This document shows, piece after piece, positions 12,701 to 24,323 of a stretch of DNA of 64,000 nucleotides. Where the stretch lies: assembly GCF_022581195.2 (NCBI RefSeq), contig NC_061455.1, positions 6,816,120-6,880,119 on the forward strand, written 5' to 3'. This DNA is from Helicoverpa zea. Taxonomy: Eukaryota > Arthropoda > Insecta > Lepidoptera > Noctuidae. The notes under the pieces were generated by a model, which saw only the letters and a program-made list of their open reading frames with translations, ran no database searches and was not told the DNA's origin. Position numbers and translations under genes: made by a program. Within the stretch, counting starts at the first letter, position 1. Every line of letters starts with the position of its first letter.

Positions 12701-13336
12701 ACCGTACAAAAAGGTAGAGTATAAAGTCGTTGAGCACAACGAAAAAGATATTTGTAATAACATTTCATTTATCATTAATGTTTTAGTATAAAGTTTGATT
12801 AGAAGGGTCAGAGGATAATTAATAGTGACATAGAAACAAAACAGGGTGATTGACTTTTTAACCGATAGGTACTTGTTACGGTTGCTTTTTGAAACTTTTT
12901 TTTTTAATTCTAGTTATCCAAACTCTCAAACGTACCTAAATTAATTTTAATGTTTTAATGATTGAATTGAAAACCTTAAGTCTTCATAACAACCATTTTT
13001 CAGACGTCATTCATACATGCCTCGTAAAATTAAGACTTCATTTTAGAGATCTACTTTTAAGCAGACCGTTACCGACCGACCAAAAATACCATAACGAAGT
13101 ATTAAGCATATCATTTTGTACCCCGCTAGTAATATTTACCCACAAAACTTTCGCTCAAGGTTCCCCAAAAAGTTACATGCAATAACAAAATTCGAATTCA
13201 TCCTTCGAAAGATATGAACATGGAAACACCCTTACAAATATGAGAAGCAAGTTGGCAAAATGTTTTAACGCTGTAATAAAGAACTTGTAAAGTAACTCAA
13301 CAGGCGGGCAGGAACGCATGCGCCCTTACTCCTGAA
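9706..13336. other. Intergenic stretch without a recognised gene
   Basis: AT-rich, with only short chance reading frames. The one structured item is the 17-bp perfect inverted repeat at 12470-12518, listed separately. I see nothing else. Confidence 0.5.
12470..12518. repeat. Perfect 17-bp inverted repeat (hairpin)
   Basis: GAACAGACATTCAATAT at 12470-12486 is exactly repeated in reverse complement at 12502-12518, with a 15-base spacer. Neither arm extends further. It could be a short hairpin or a remnant of a palindromic element. No target-site duplication is evident. Confidence 0.8.
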
Positions 13337-13470
13337 TCAGTTTCGTAGTGTAAAGTTTTCAGTCAGCGCGCCACCACAGAATCGCGCGGCGGTCGCCGTC
13401 CCTCCTCCCCTCGTACTTTGCCTCGTGTGCGAAAACTACCGGCACATATTTCACCAAGTGTTGAGAGACT
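13337..13470 (+). promoter_or_regulatory. Candidate promoter and 5' UTR, GC-rich
   Basis: A CpG-rich patch (13360-13435, with cgcgcggcggtcgccgtccc) in otherwise AT-rich DNA. Two arthropod-type initiator matches, TCAGT, lie at 13337 and 13359, and no TATA box is evident. It directly precedes an ATG at 13471 that opens a signal-peptide-like frame. It may be the promoter of the Ig gene whose clear exons begin at 24324. I saw no DPE match at the expected distance. The assignment is inferred from position and composition. Confidence 0.4.
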
Positions 13471-13513
13471 ATGAACTATTCAATACACTTCGTGTTCCTC
13501 ATTCTGTGCTCAA
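13471..13513 (+). CDS. Possible signal-peptide exon of the Ig gene
   Basis: From ATG 13471 the frame reads MNYSIHFVFLILCSSWYQT, a short polar start followed by a hydrophobic core as in a signal peptide. Cutting after 13513 (A|GTTGGT) leaves one base, which fits the phase needed by the exon at 24324 (x+AA). It would give a junction MNYSIHFVFLILCS-K-CIAVNIKRL. The donor is weak, and the intron would be about 10.8 kb. The other nearby donors do not fit the phase. This is a candidate only; the true first exon could be elsewhere in the intron or upstream. Confidence 0.25.
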
Positions 13514-14727
13514 GTTGGTATCAAACTATGGATTGCTCATTTCATTATGTAAATGTAGTAGTTTACGTTGTTTCTGTCAGTTAACTATTGCGTGTTGAAA
13601 GTTTAGCTTGTGTGTAATTTTCCCGTCATCCTGCCTTCTGATTGTAGCGATTGCGCTGTGTTTTGAGTAACAATGACGCCTTTTGTTTTGATGTTTTCAT
13701 GTGTAGAGCCTTACTTAAGGTGGAATTATTTAAACACGTTTACAAAGGTCAACGGGTGCTTTTATGTTAAATATTACATTCAGGAAGAGCTTACATTAAG
13801 TACACCCACGATGTGATGTCAAAAATAAAAAACTTTGATGCGTTATTTGTTCATTTACTTTTTTATTTCTTTAATTTCACTGTATTCTTTGTCATGCCGT
13901 GAAATGTTACTGTTCTTTTAATATAAAAGAAAATTACACCGTACACTCGCGCTCTTCTATGTAATAAGTATAGGTAACTATGTTTTCAGGGTAATCCAAC
14001 GGCACCAACTATTCTTAACATTCTTTCACGACTACGAAGTTAGTCTTTCAGTGCAAAGTTTAAACTGTTCTAAAACGCGTAGATTCTTAACATAACTTCT
14101 AGAATAAACAATTAACGAGTTAACAATTTAATGCAGAATCATGCAAATGGCTTCATTCGCGTAGAAAGTTTCGCTCTTGGACGCGGTTAACTTAGCGGTG
14201 ATATATCCACTTGGTTGATTATGTAAGCGGCGCCGGTGGTCGAAACAAGTGTCAAGTTATAAAGCTGTGCTCTTGATAGCTTTGGTCTAACTTTTTAATT
14301 GAAACTTTGTTGCTTAGCTCTAGAAGCCACAATTTCGCGGAGTAAATTGACAGATTAATAGCAAGAGGTACGTACTCTTAGGTAATAGAACACAAGTTTA
14401 TATACAAGGTTCATAGTTTGACACGGCAGTAAATTTGAGTCATCTCACCTAATACTTGCTGCCAGTGGCAACATACACATAAAGGCATAAACACAGCGGT
14501 TCTCATAGCTCCTATATCATGAATTCACGATTGCACAGCCAATTGTGTGCTTCGAATTTAATGGAGTCGGCCGTAAAGGTGCACCTGCTAAGACTAGGCT
14601 TCAATTACAGACGCCTGCATTTTAGTATAACAATAAGATGCTCAGAATAAGACTTTTGGCTGTATGTTAGATATTTAACACAGGATAAACTAACTCGTTT
14701 TTAAATCTAAGTACGATATCGTCATCT

Positions 14728-14960
14728 GCCCAGGCTTGGCCCAACTATGTTGGGATCAGCTTTTATTCTAATCGGATGCATCTGAGTTTTTTTTGTATCC
14801 GGGCCACCCTGGAGATATTCTTTGGTGAGACTGGTTTTCAGACTATTCAACTTCTAATCTGACTATCAATTTACAGTATTTTCCGAAACAAGGAGAAACT
14901 CATCTTCGAATTGACCATGCCAAACGTTGCTTAACCTTATAATCGATCAACCCATGATGT
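14728..14960 (+). repeat. Dispersed repeat, copy 2 (degraded)
   Basis: Relative of 9394-9705. Shared phrases are tctaatcggatgcatctgag near the start and ccttataatcgatcaaccc at the end, with the middle shortened and diverged. It also retains a 5' phrase, caactatgttgggatcagc, which copy 1 has lost. Confidence 0.55.
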
Positions 14961-17900
14961 TTTTAGCCTCAATTCCCCTTTAAATCCACGCATGTATTGG
15001 AACTTATTTATCTCGCATGTATTTATTCTATAAAAATAGCTTTTTCTTACTGGCAAGGTAAAAAGAATCTCCGCCATTCGACAAGTAAGTGGATACGCTC
15101 GCTCGGATATTGACGGTTAATTTCCTGTTTTGGTTACGTTTCCACTCGTGTCTCCTCACTCCTAAGGTAGACAACGGGAATACGGGACCAGTACCGTAAC
15201 TGCCCACTCCTGTGTTATACAAAGGAATTGATACGCATTCGGTAACGTTATCCGACATCGTCGTGAAATATTGACGAGATTGCTTTGTGGTTTCCACTGA
15301 AATATATTTTTTGTTTATTGTTGGTAGACTGCAGATTGTAAGCTCGGGATTTGGGTGTATTTTAAACGATCTTTACAAATGTTTCTTTCTAAAAATAAAC
15401 GCACTACCTAACGTTTTTTGCCCAGCTTTTTGAACGCTTTTCCTGTGTAAAACTTTCAGTCACCAATACTCTCACAATGTTGAGAAAACTTATCTTATGA
15501 TATTAATAGCCAACTAGTGTGACAATATACCAAGATAAAGTATTTGTTTTATAACTATTGGGAGACAACAGAAACAAGTTGTGTAACAAAGTTAGCGATC
15601 GGCTTGATGGGTACGTCGGAAGATAAAGTTGTTTGCCTTTTACCTGAGTAAAACAATATTACTTACTGTCAACATTAAATAAATAATAGCGAGTATTTGT
15701 ACGTAGTATTTATTTTCAAGAATTTGCTGTTATGTTGTCGGAAGTGAAACGAAAGAAATTTGCTGACCCGGCTTTGTCCTGACCTAACAATAAAGTTTGT
15801 GACAAAATCTCATACCTAGAAAAAGCACTTGCAGTTTTCCCGGTTTTCAATTTTCCGGACAATTTTTAATTCTTTTCGTTTGCTTTATAGCTTATTCTGA
15901 ATAGGTGTAATGGACAAAAGAATAACTAAGTTTTACTGTCGACAAGCATTTACTTCGCTTTCGTAACATAATATACGCACCTTTTACGCTATAATTTTAT
16001 TTACAACATTAGGAATATTACTGGCCACAGTGTCCACCCCGACATGATATGACAAAAAATTCATGCTATATAATATTGTTTATTTTCCAAGTCATGCATG
16101 TCAACGTTTCGGCTATCAATATCAATTGATTGTTTTATTTATCATTACTACGCTCATGAGCTTTATCTTTCACAACATAGGTAATATTCTCCCCTTGGTC
16201 AGTAATTGCTGTCCTGCGTGTCACATTTTCCACTCCAAAAATGTTTCGGTACTTCTGTAATGTATCAACGAACACTCAGACATTTATCGGCACGCACGAT
16301 GTTCGGGATGTTAATATAAAATTCAACTACGAAATAATTTGTCTATACAAGCTACATTATGTTAACATTATCTAAGAGTTTCAACCTAGGTATTGTAGGC
16401 CATATTATTAGTACTAATGGCCACTTAAATAGTTGTCAGCCATTACAAAAATAATCTCGTCATTTGAACCCTTAAAAATATCATTTCACAAATACTTGAT
16501 AAACTTCATTTCGCACTTTAATTGGACAATAACAAAAGAACGTATTTTACGATGTCCTACGTCTAGACAGACATAAAATATCTTAAATGTAAGTAATAAG
16601 GTAACTGGAAAACTTTTATAGGAAACGGCAGGATGCTAGATTTATATCAATATCTTTTTATGGCCCTTCATTTCTCAACGTTGGTGTAAACAACTGAAGA
16701 ATACAGCTACATATTCTACACTATCCCATAAAATGGTATCATTTGTTAGTCTGCATGTAGGTAATTATTGAGCTTCAAGACTAACACCGAGCCTACATAT
16801 TACATAGGTACATTTAATGCGGGCAACATCCCAGGTAGGAGGCATCCTTTTCATTTCATGTTAATCTCCTTTGACTTTGAATGAACGATCTATAAATAGG
16901 AAAGAGCTGCTTGACGGATGTAAGACTCAATTCTCAGTAGAAAGAATTCTCAAAGATCTGATACCTATCTGTAAAGCTAATCAGAAGCGGCTGCAAAGGG
17001 ACTGCTTTAATAAAAGCACTCGTATTGCAAGAGGGAAGGATATTTACTAAAACAAAAGCATTCGTTGCACCCTTTCGGTTCAATTCTTGACTCACGCCGA
17101 AATAGCTTTGTGGGTTTATGAGAAAGTTTTAAGAACAAGTCAGTGGTGTTACGTTGATGCACCAGAGAGCACGTAAATGTCGGTCCTGTACCTGATCTCT
17201 GACAGAGCAAGGGAGAACAGTGAGCACTTGGGTCTGTGCAAATGCTTGTGCGTTAAAAAATTATGTAGTGCTATGTTTTTAGGTTCGAACAAAGCTGACG
17301 TGGCCGAAATTCAGCCTGCTCTTTTATATTGTTTTCCCAGGAATCGGCAAAATATAATTAAATTATCTGTTCCAAGTATTAAAACTGTCACGGTTTATTT
17401 TCAACAGAAAACCAGTGTGTCGGATAATTCCATGTAAAACAGCGTTATCTGTATGAAGATCTAACAATAACATTTTTTATACGTTCATATATGTACGAAC
17501 CCAAGTTTTTCGGATGGCCCATATATCTATTAATAACAGCTTCCTTCCAAAAGCAATCCAATAAAAATGCTTTATTAAGATTATTTTCAATAGGTTTATA
17601 TTCCGTCATTTTCATCCCTTATTGATAAGAGAATTATTCTGTTGGAGCCGTGCTGAAAACTTAGCTCTTACCTAGACTGTAGGTGTAGCTCAAAAGGTAA
17701 CTGAACTAGGTAGCAGCTACGATATTGAGATACATTATTGGTTTCTAAATTCCACTTAAGCAAACCCGCGGACAAACTGTTAGTAACATAACTGTGATTT
17801 AAAGTCAATATTACTTGATAAACAATATAAATCGACGGATAAACAAACATAAAGTTAGTAATATGTGTGTGTAATAACAATCGAGGTTTCAATCTACTTG

Positions 17901-18719
17901 AAAGCCTATAACTACGAGCCGAGCTATATATAATATTTAACCTATATGCTGTTATACCACATTGCATTATTCATGGACTATTTGAGAGGGATAAACTACG
18001 AAAACAATATCTAACTGTAACGTCGGTATAATAAATTCATATTGGCGTAGGGATGGTCTGTTATTGCGAAAGAATGTTTATTCGCCGTGGCTTGAGTGAG
18101 CATGCTTATAACGCATACATTTGTAATGACAATTGTAGTAATGTTTGTGGGTTATTCTGTAAATAGTTAATGTGGTCTCAATGGCTTACGTTATCGATTC
18201 ATTTTTTTTATTTTTGGTATCATGAGCACAAGTAGGTATTTTTTTACTATATGTTATTTTTACTTTCATGCGCTTATGGTGTTATTTCTACGTAAATATC
18301 CAGCACTCCCTAAGTAAAACTAAATACTCACGCTAAACCATAACAATCTGCAATTCTAATCGGCTTAAATCTTAAAATAGCTCACCAAAGATAACCTCAT
18401 AACTAGTGGATTTAATCAGAAATCTACTAAATGTCATATCGCTATTAGAAACATGCAGCTAAATTACCAGGAAATCATTTTCAGATATCTCGAATAATTA
18501 TCAGTTGGTAGTGATAGATGGCATGCAGATGCAGCTACAACTAGACCAGTGATAGGCGGACAATGTAGCGAACTCTAGACTAACATTCCCAAGTTCCTAT
18601 CAAAGTTTTCCTGGTTCAGACGAAGTTCTACCGAATTCCTATTTGTAGCAAGACCAGGACCAAATTAAACACGACTATCTACTTCTGGAGTTGACCAGCT
18701 GGTTGTTTTATAGAGATGT

Positions 18720-18930
18720 TTTTTTTTTACATTTTCGTACAGGTAATTTATGTCCACTTTTTTGTGGGAAAGCATCAAATGAGAGCTGTCTCTTACTTAC
18801 TAAAACCCACCATGGTTTTAGTTTAGTTAGAGGCCGCTCTCATTTTGCACTTGTTTCGTCTAGAGCCCTTTGTATACTAGGCTCTCTTTAATTCTTTTCA
18901 AAAATCCCTAAGCCCCGGCAGGATAGTATA
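18720..18930 (+). repeat. Degraded dispersed repeat
   Basis: Begins near tttttgtgggaaagcatcaa and carries cttactaaaacccacc and agccccgg further on. This order of phrases is one I associate with a common lepidopteran repeat. It is strongly diverged, so the limits are approximate and the class unknown. Confidence 0.45.
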
Positions 18931-21900
18931 GGTCCACGTTGGTGACTGTAAGTAGTAGTAGTGTATGAAGTATTATCGTTGTGTACTGTAGATGGTTTTA
19001 TAAGACTTTCGACATTCATAGAAAATACATTTCTCCGTCGTGTTTGTATCGCTTATCCATATCAATATCTTTGTAGCGAGGCGGCTCTGTATCTAGATGG
19101 GTAGTAAAGCAACAGTTTTCTCAATTTTTATGGATATCTATAGCAGCATTATCAAGTTATTGTTGCATATCACAATGTTCTTTAATGTTTTTTTTGTTGT
19201 TATTCTAGGAATCACTTCAATCTTATTGCAACGAGCTACTTAACTATTTAGAAAATGAATTAAAATAATTTTACACTTTTATAAGTTTTCTTTCAAAATT
19301 TTTCATATATCCATGACTGTGCACAGTGCAGAGCACAAATCGCTAGACGCTATTTAAAACGATATCCTGCATAATGTTTATGAGCGTGACCGGCTTTAGT
19401 TCTGTGCATATTCAGCCATCCCGCCACGTAAGAGTTTTACTCAGCTCTGAAATATCACTGAAACTAATATTATTCACGAATAGCATTTTCAGTTTTCCAA
19501 CCTGGCTTATTTTAATTATAAATCGATACTGAACCGAGCTCAGATCATCGTACTCGGAACTAAGCAATTAAGTACACATTTTCTGAAGAAAATTAAACTA
19601 ATTTCATCGAAGATAAAAGATCGTTTGAGAAGATAAAAATATGTTCATAATTATATTGTTTGAACGTGAATAGAAAACCTCTCAACTTTGTTAATTAAAC
19701 CTACAGAATCCGTTTTGTTTGGTCTGCGGCACATACATAAGTGAGTTGACGAACTCATTAGGTGGTCGACTCAACCTTCATTTGTGTCTGACCAATTAGT
19801 AATCTCGTGTTGTCTAAGCAGAATTAAGACTTTTCCTGTTGTGTATTAATAAGTTAGATAATTGTGCTAAAAAAATCAGGTCAGGTCGGAGAAAATATCA
19901 GTACAAAGTACAACGGGTACAATAGAAAATATAATTGACAGCCATTGTACAAAGTAATACAAAGAAAATATCACGAAAGCTGGATTAAGCTAAACAAATC
20001 ACAAAAAATAAAACTGACAGGCGTAGTTGCCAGAAAGGTTACGATAATTAATTAGCAGTGACACAAAGAAATGTATTCAGTTTTTGATCGTTGAGCTAAA
20101 AGCTAAAAAGGGGAGAATTTATTCCAGAGGAAAATAATTACCGCTCGCAAACAAAGAGATTAACTTATTCTCTGTTGCCAGCAACTGAAATACGAACGTT
20201 ATTCCACAAAGGCAACATGAATCAGATTCTCTTTTATTAGGTCTGTGTTGTTCTCCCCATCAATTTGTGTCCTTACTCTCATTAAGATTAATACTTTATT
20301 CATAAACCTCTACGTCGATGTATTCGCTTGTCGAATCATTTCTTTGTATTCGTTACTCGGTAGATAACAATGAAACGTGAAAATACATCTGATCATTCTT
20401 GTTTGTTCGTATAAATGTTGTATTCGAAACCTTCGGACCATGCAGTTTTTAATTACTGTGCCTTTTGCAATTTTGAAGTACCTAATACATTTTATAAAAC
20501 AACAAAAAAATATAGAGTAACAGTTACGTTTTCTTTTAACAATATATTTAATTACAAAACTATTAACTTACATGCTGAAAATGTATCTATGTGTATGGGA
20601 AACCTGAGAATTAAAAGTTTAGGACCTTAAATCTGTTAAGTAAATCTCGCTTACATTTAGACCAAAAAAGAGCCATCACGTTATTCCAGTGGAGCAACAA
20701 AACGATAGTGACAGCTTCCTAAACCCATGGCAATACCAATCAGACTCAGAGCGGTCACTTGTGCGTTTGTTACTGAGAGGATAATCCTTAATCAACACGG
20801 TAGCCAGCGGATCACTGCAGCACGAGGTTTAGCTCAAAGCCCCACATACCCGATGTTAGCTAATTAGAATAATTATTGTGAAAATTGGGTTGCGACATAA
20901 CCGAATAACTATTGTGGTTCCAAGAATAATAGTTTCGTGGTTAACGTGAACATGAGTACGCAATATATAGACCTAACTATAACGTGATTCTCAGTAGCAG
21001 TTTAAAAACTGTCTTTGTTCTTATTTGATAGGCTTACATCCTGTTACCCAAGCTTCCTAATACACCTTTCACGCTCACGGAAAGTCATCGTAATACAGGA
21101 TATGTTACATAATATATTACAAAACTTCATACGGAATAAAACATTAAATCTGATGTTATATCTACACAAAGTAAAAAGATGTGTAGCCAAACTTCAAACC
21201 TCCGATAATACAGGCTCTTTGCATTCATACATACGTGATTAACAGAGAGAAAGACGGATTTTCCGATATTAAACCGCATCGAACGTATTTCGTATTATGT
21301 GCTTCACATTTCTTTTACATAAGAGCTATTGAAGCAGACGATTGGGATCTAAGGATCCTAATAATATATTTTTAATCTCTTTGATCTCGATGGATCCTAG
21401 TCCGATACGGGCGTCTTTCATATGGGAGTATAGATACCGTTTCTGCAATCGTGCTCATCTCGTCTGAGTACTTATAAGACTGATTATGCAATCGATGTTA
21501 CCATTCTTGACCCAAATTCTTTTAAGAAAATAGATGCCGGGTACATTATATTCAGGGCACCAATTTATTGTCGATCAGTATTATGAGCCTGGCTTTTATA
21601 ATATTCTAAGCTCTAGTTAAATATACGAATAAACATGGATGAGTTCTTGTTTCAATAAACATGTTTCATAATTAAATTAGTTCTTTAGGCAGACAGTAAT
21701 TTGTTTTATTAGTTTACCTACTACAATTAATTTAACGAAACATACATGTTACTAAAGAGATTTAACATTAATTAGTTCAACAAAAATTTGAATATTGGTT
21801 ATCTAAGTCCTTTGGTGCGTGAAAATATTTTACCTTCCAACGGGTATTGGTTTGATAAGTAAGCAAAATAAATCCTTATTTCATAATTAGGCCGTCGTAG

Positions 21901-24065
21901 AAAACCAATCATTTAGAAATGGTAATCAGAGAGACTAGAGAGACATGATTTTTTTAAATGACTGCATAAAACCAAGTAAAATTTTAGTTTTGTTGGTTAA
22001 TGACTATTTAAGGATACTAGTCAGTATCCTACAGAACAACGTTGATGGCACTGCAGTCCGTTATCACGTGTCATGCGATTGCCACTACATTAAAGATAAA
22101 CATTATGTCAGTGTTCGCTTCGCTACTAACTGGGTCTGAATATATAACTGGCGAGCTATCTATCCTCTTGCACTATCTAACAGTGATACCTAATTGTGTT
22201 CCACTAAACTACACGGGCTGGAAACAAAGGATCTATCGTAATTACGTCCATCGATCCGTGAACGAATTCGAACGAACAGAAATTCCTATGTTATTTCTAA
22301 ATCTACAAACATATAAATGTTTTCAATCGAATTCGTTTTTATTTATTTTGGCCAGAATACAAATAAGTAAAGACTACAGTAGGTAATTGTTCAAAATCAC
22401 AGTGTATCCCGTATATCATAATTCCTTCTATGAATTACCTGTTTTGTTTCCAAGCCACTTATAAAATTACTGCAATATTAGTCTAGTTGTTTAGAAGGAC
22501 TTCTTCGGATACATACTCGCTATCATCACGTCGTCGTTAACGAAAAAGTTAAATAAAAATTTTATATATGTTAAATTTGTTTTGATTGCATTATGACTGC
22601 AAATTGCAAACTGTCCACTTGCCTGTTACATGAATGCTATGAATTTTTCCCCGAGTTTCATTCAACTGTAGCGCATACGTGCGCCATTAACAGATCGGAT
22701 AATTGTTCACTTTGCATATTAATTTTAATGGATAGGACTTAATAAATTATGAACATAACGTTGTAGTATGGTAATCGTGCTTATTATTCCCGCAATTACT
22801 GTAAATGGTAATTAAATTATACACAACATTAATTTAAATGCAGCATACAAGCGTTAACTGAGTCACTGCAGGTGAGCGACAGATTTCCACAATTAAAAAA
22901 AATGCTTTCAATGCCCTTTTGAAAAACACTCCTCGTACATATTAAGGTCAATTTATTTTTAGTTGAACAATAACGGCCTACTCACTTGTAAATGCCATTT
23001 ACATGGAAGATGACAATGGTATGGTTCACATTTTTTTTTTTTCACAATGTGCAAAAATAATGTCACGTAGGGAATTTTTACAGTAATTGATTTTGATGTA
23101 ATATCACAATAACAACTTACATTGTTATAAAAACATTAGTATAATAGAAGCTGCTATAACCCAGCTATCTATTTGCTTGTCACAAATCTTCGGGGAAGCT
23201 TAAGTTGTCATAACGAGATATGTATAACCCTAAAGCCTGCATGTGTTTATCTAATCCATTGTAGACGAGATTAGTGTCAAAACCCTTTAAAAATATACTT
23301 GTAACTGTCAGACAGCCTTTCTTCAGAATATTTAACGTGGTAATAAGAAAAATAAAATACACTTTTAAATTAAAAACGTAGACTGTAGAGTTTGTAGTTT
23401 TTTCATCAGTTACTTTTTTGATTTATGTTATCTAGCTGAAATTACTATTTGAGATAAACGTAGGATTGTAAAAGTTGTTACAATTTATAAAAACCAAATG
23501 GTTTTTGTTTATAGAAAATTACGAGCATCAAGTTTCTAATCAGTAATTATAGTAAATCTTTATATCTTAAAGAATTATACTACGTACTTAATTATGCACG
23601 CACGGAGCGACAGCTTGGCGCTCAAGTGCATAAAAAACTGTAGAACGATATAAAATTTTTCACAATGTATAGTATTTTTAATTAACACATACATAAAGGT
23701 ACATAAACAAGTCGCATTATTTTTACTTTATACTTGTGCCTGCAGTGTCACCTAACTTGTTCAATATTGAAATTCATTTATTTATTTGCATTCCATAACA
23801 TAACTTACATTCCTTAGTTCAGACCAGTATATTGGCACATAGCTACTTAGAAAACTGATACATTACCCTATACATATATGACTAAATAGGTATAAGGAAG
23901 TCCTTTACAGAGATAACTTCGAAATTTTGTACATATTTCATACTAAGTTCGTACCTAAGCACCCATTACCAGTTCTAACTCTATATCTCAATGAACACTT
24001 CTAACTGTGATATCATGAAGTAAGATTGTTCCCCGATGTGTAACCAGTATAACGAAGTCAATTTG

Positions 24066-24235
24066 ACGACCTCGATTGCGAAATGGTTACCATGCTGGAC
24101 TGCCAAACCGTAGGTCCGATGGTTTCGATTCCCGGTTCGGTCGACATGTGTGTGATGAGCAAGCATGTTGGCCGTGGTCTTGGTGTTATAATATGTATTT
24201 ATAAATATGAATGCATTTAACTATATGTAGTTTCT
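24066..24235 (+). mobile_element. tRNA-derived SINE
   Basis: The head looks like a tRNA gene: an A-box-like region around 24077-24092 (gcgaaatggttaccatg) and a B box GGTTTCGATTC at 24121-24131. A tRNA-unrelated body follows (gtgatgagcaagcatgttgg, cttggtgttataatatgtat). This arrangement matches the tRNA-like SINEs I know from noctuid moths. A functional tRNA is excluded because the acceptor arms do not pair and the body continues. It ends about 90 bases before the first clear exon of the Ig gene. Confidence 0.75.
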
Positions 24236-24323
24236 CAGATGTGTTAGTAACACAAGTGGGGCTAATCGACCGTGTATGAAAAAGAAGTCTGGATATTTCT
24301 TATTATTATCAAATTGTTTGCAG

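Larger units (their letters stand above)
13585..24065 (+). other. Long stretch without coding exons (likely first intron of the Ig gene)
   Basis: About 10.5 kb of AT-rich DNA. I find no further exon with coding-like composition. It contains two recognisable dispersed-repeat fragments (14728-14960 and 18720-18930). If the candidate first exon at 13471 is right, this is intronic; otherwise it is intergenic. Confidence 0.45.

Noticed and set aside
24066..24140. tRNA gene
   Set aside because: Box A and box B are present, but there is no paired acceptor stem and the sequence continues into a SINE body.
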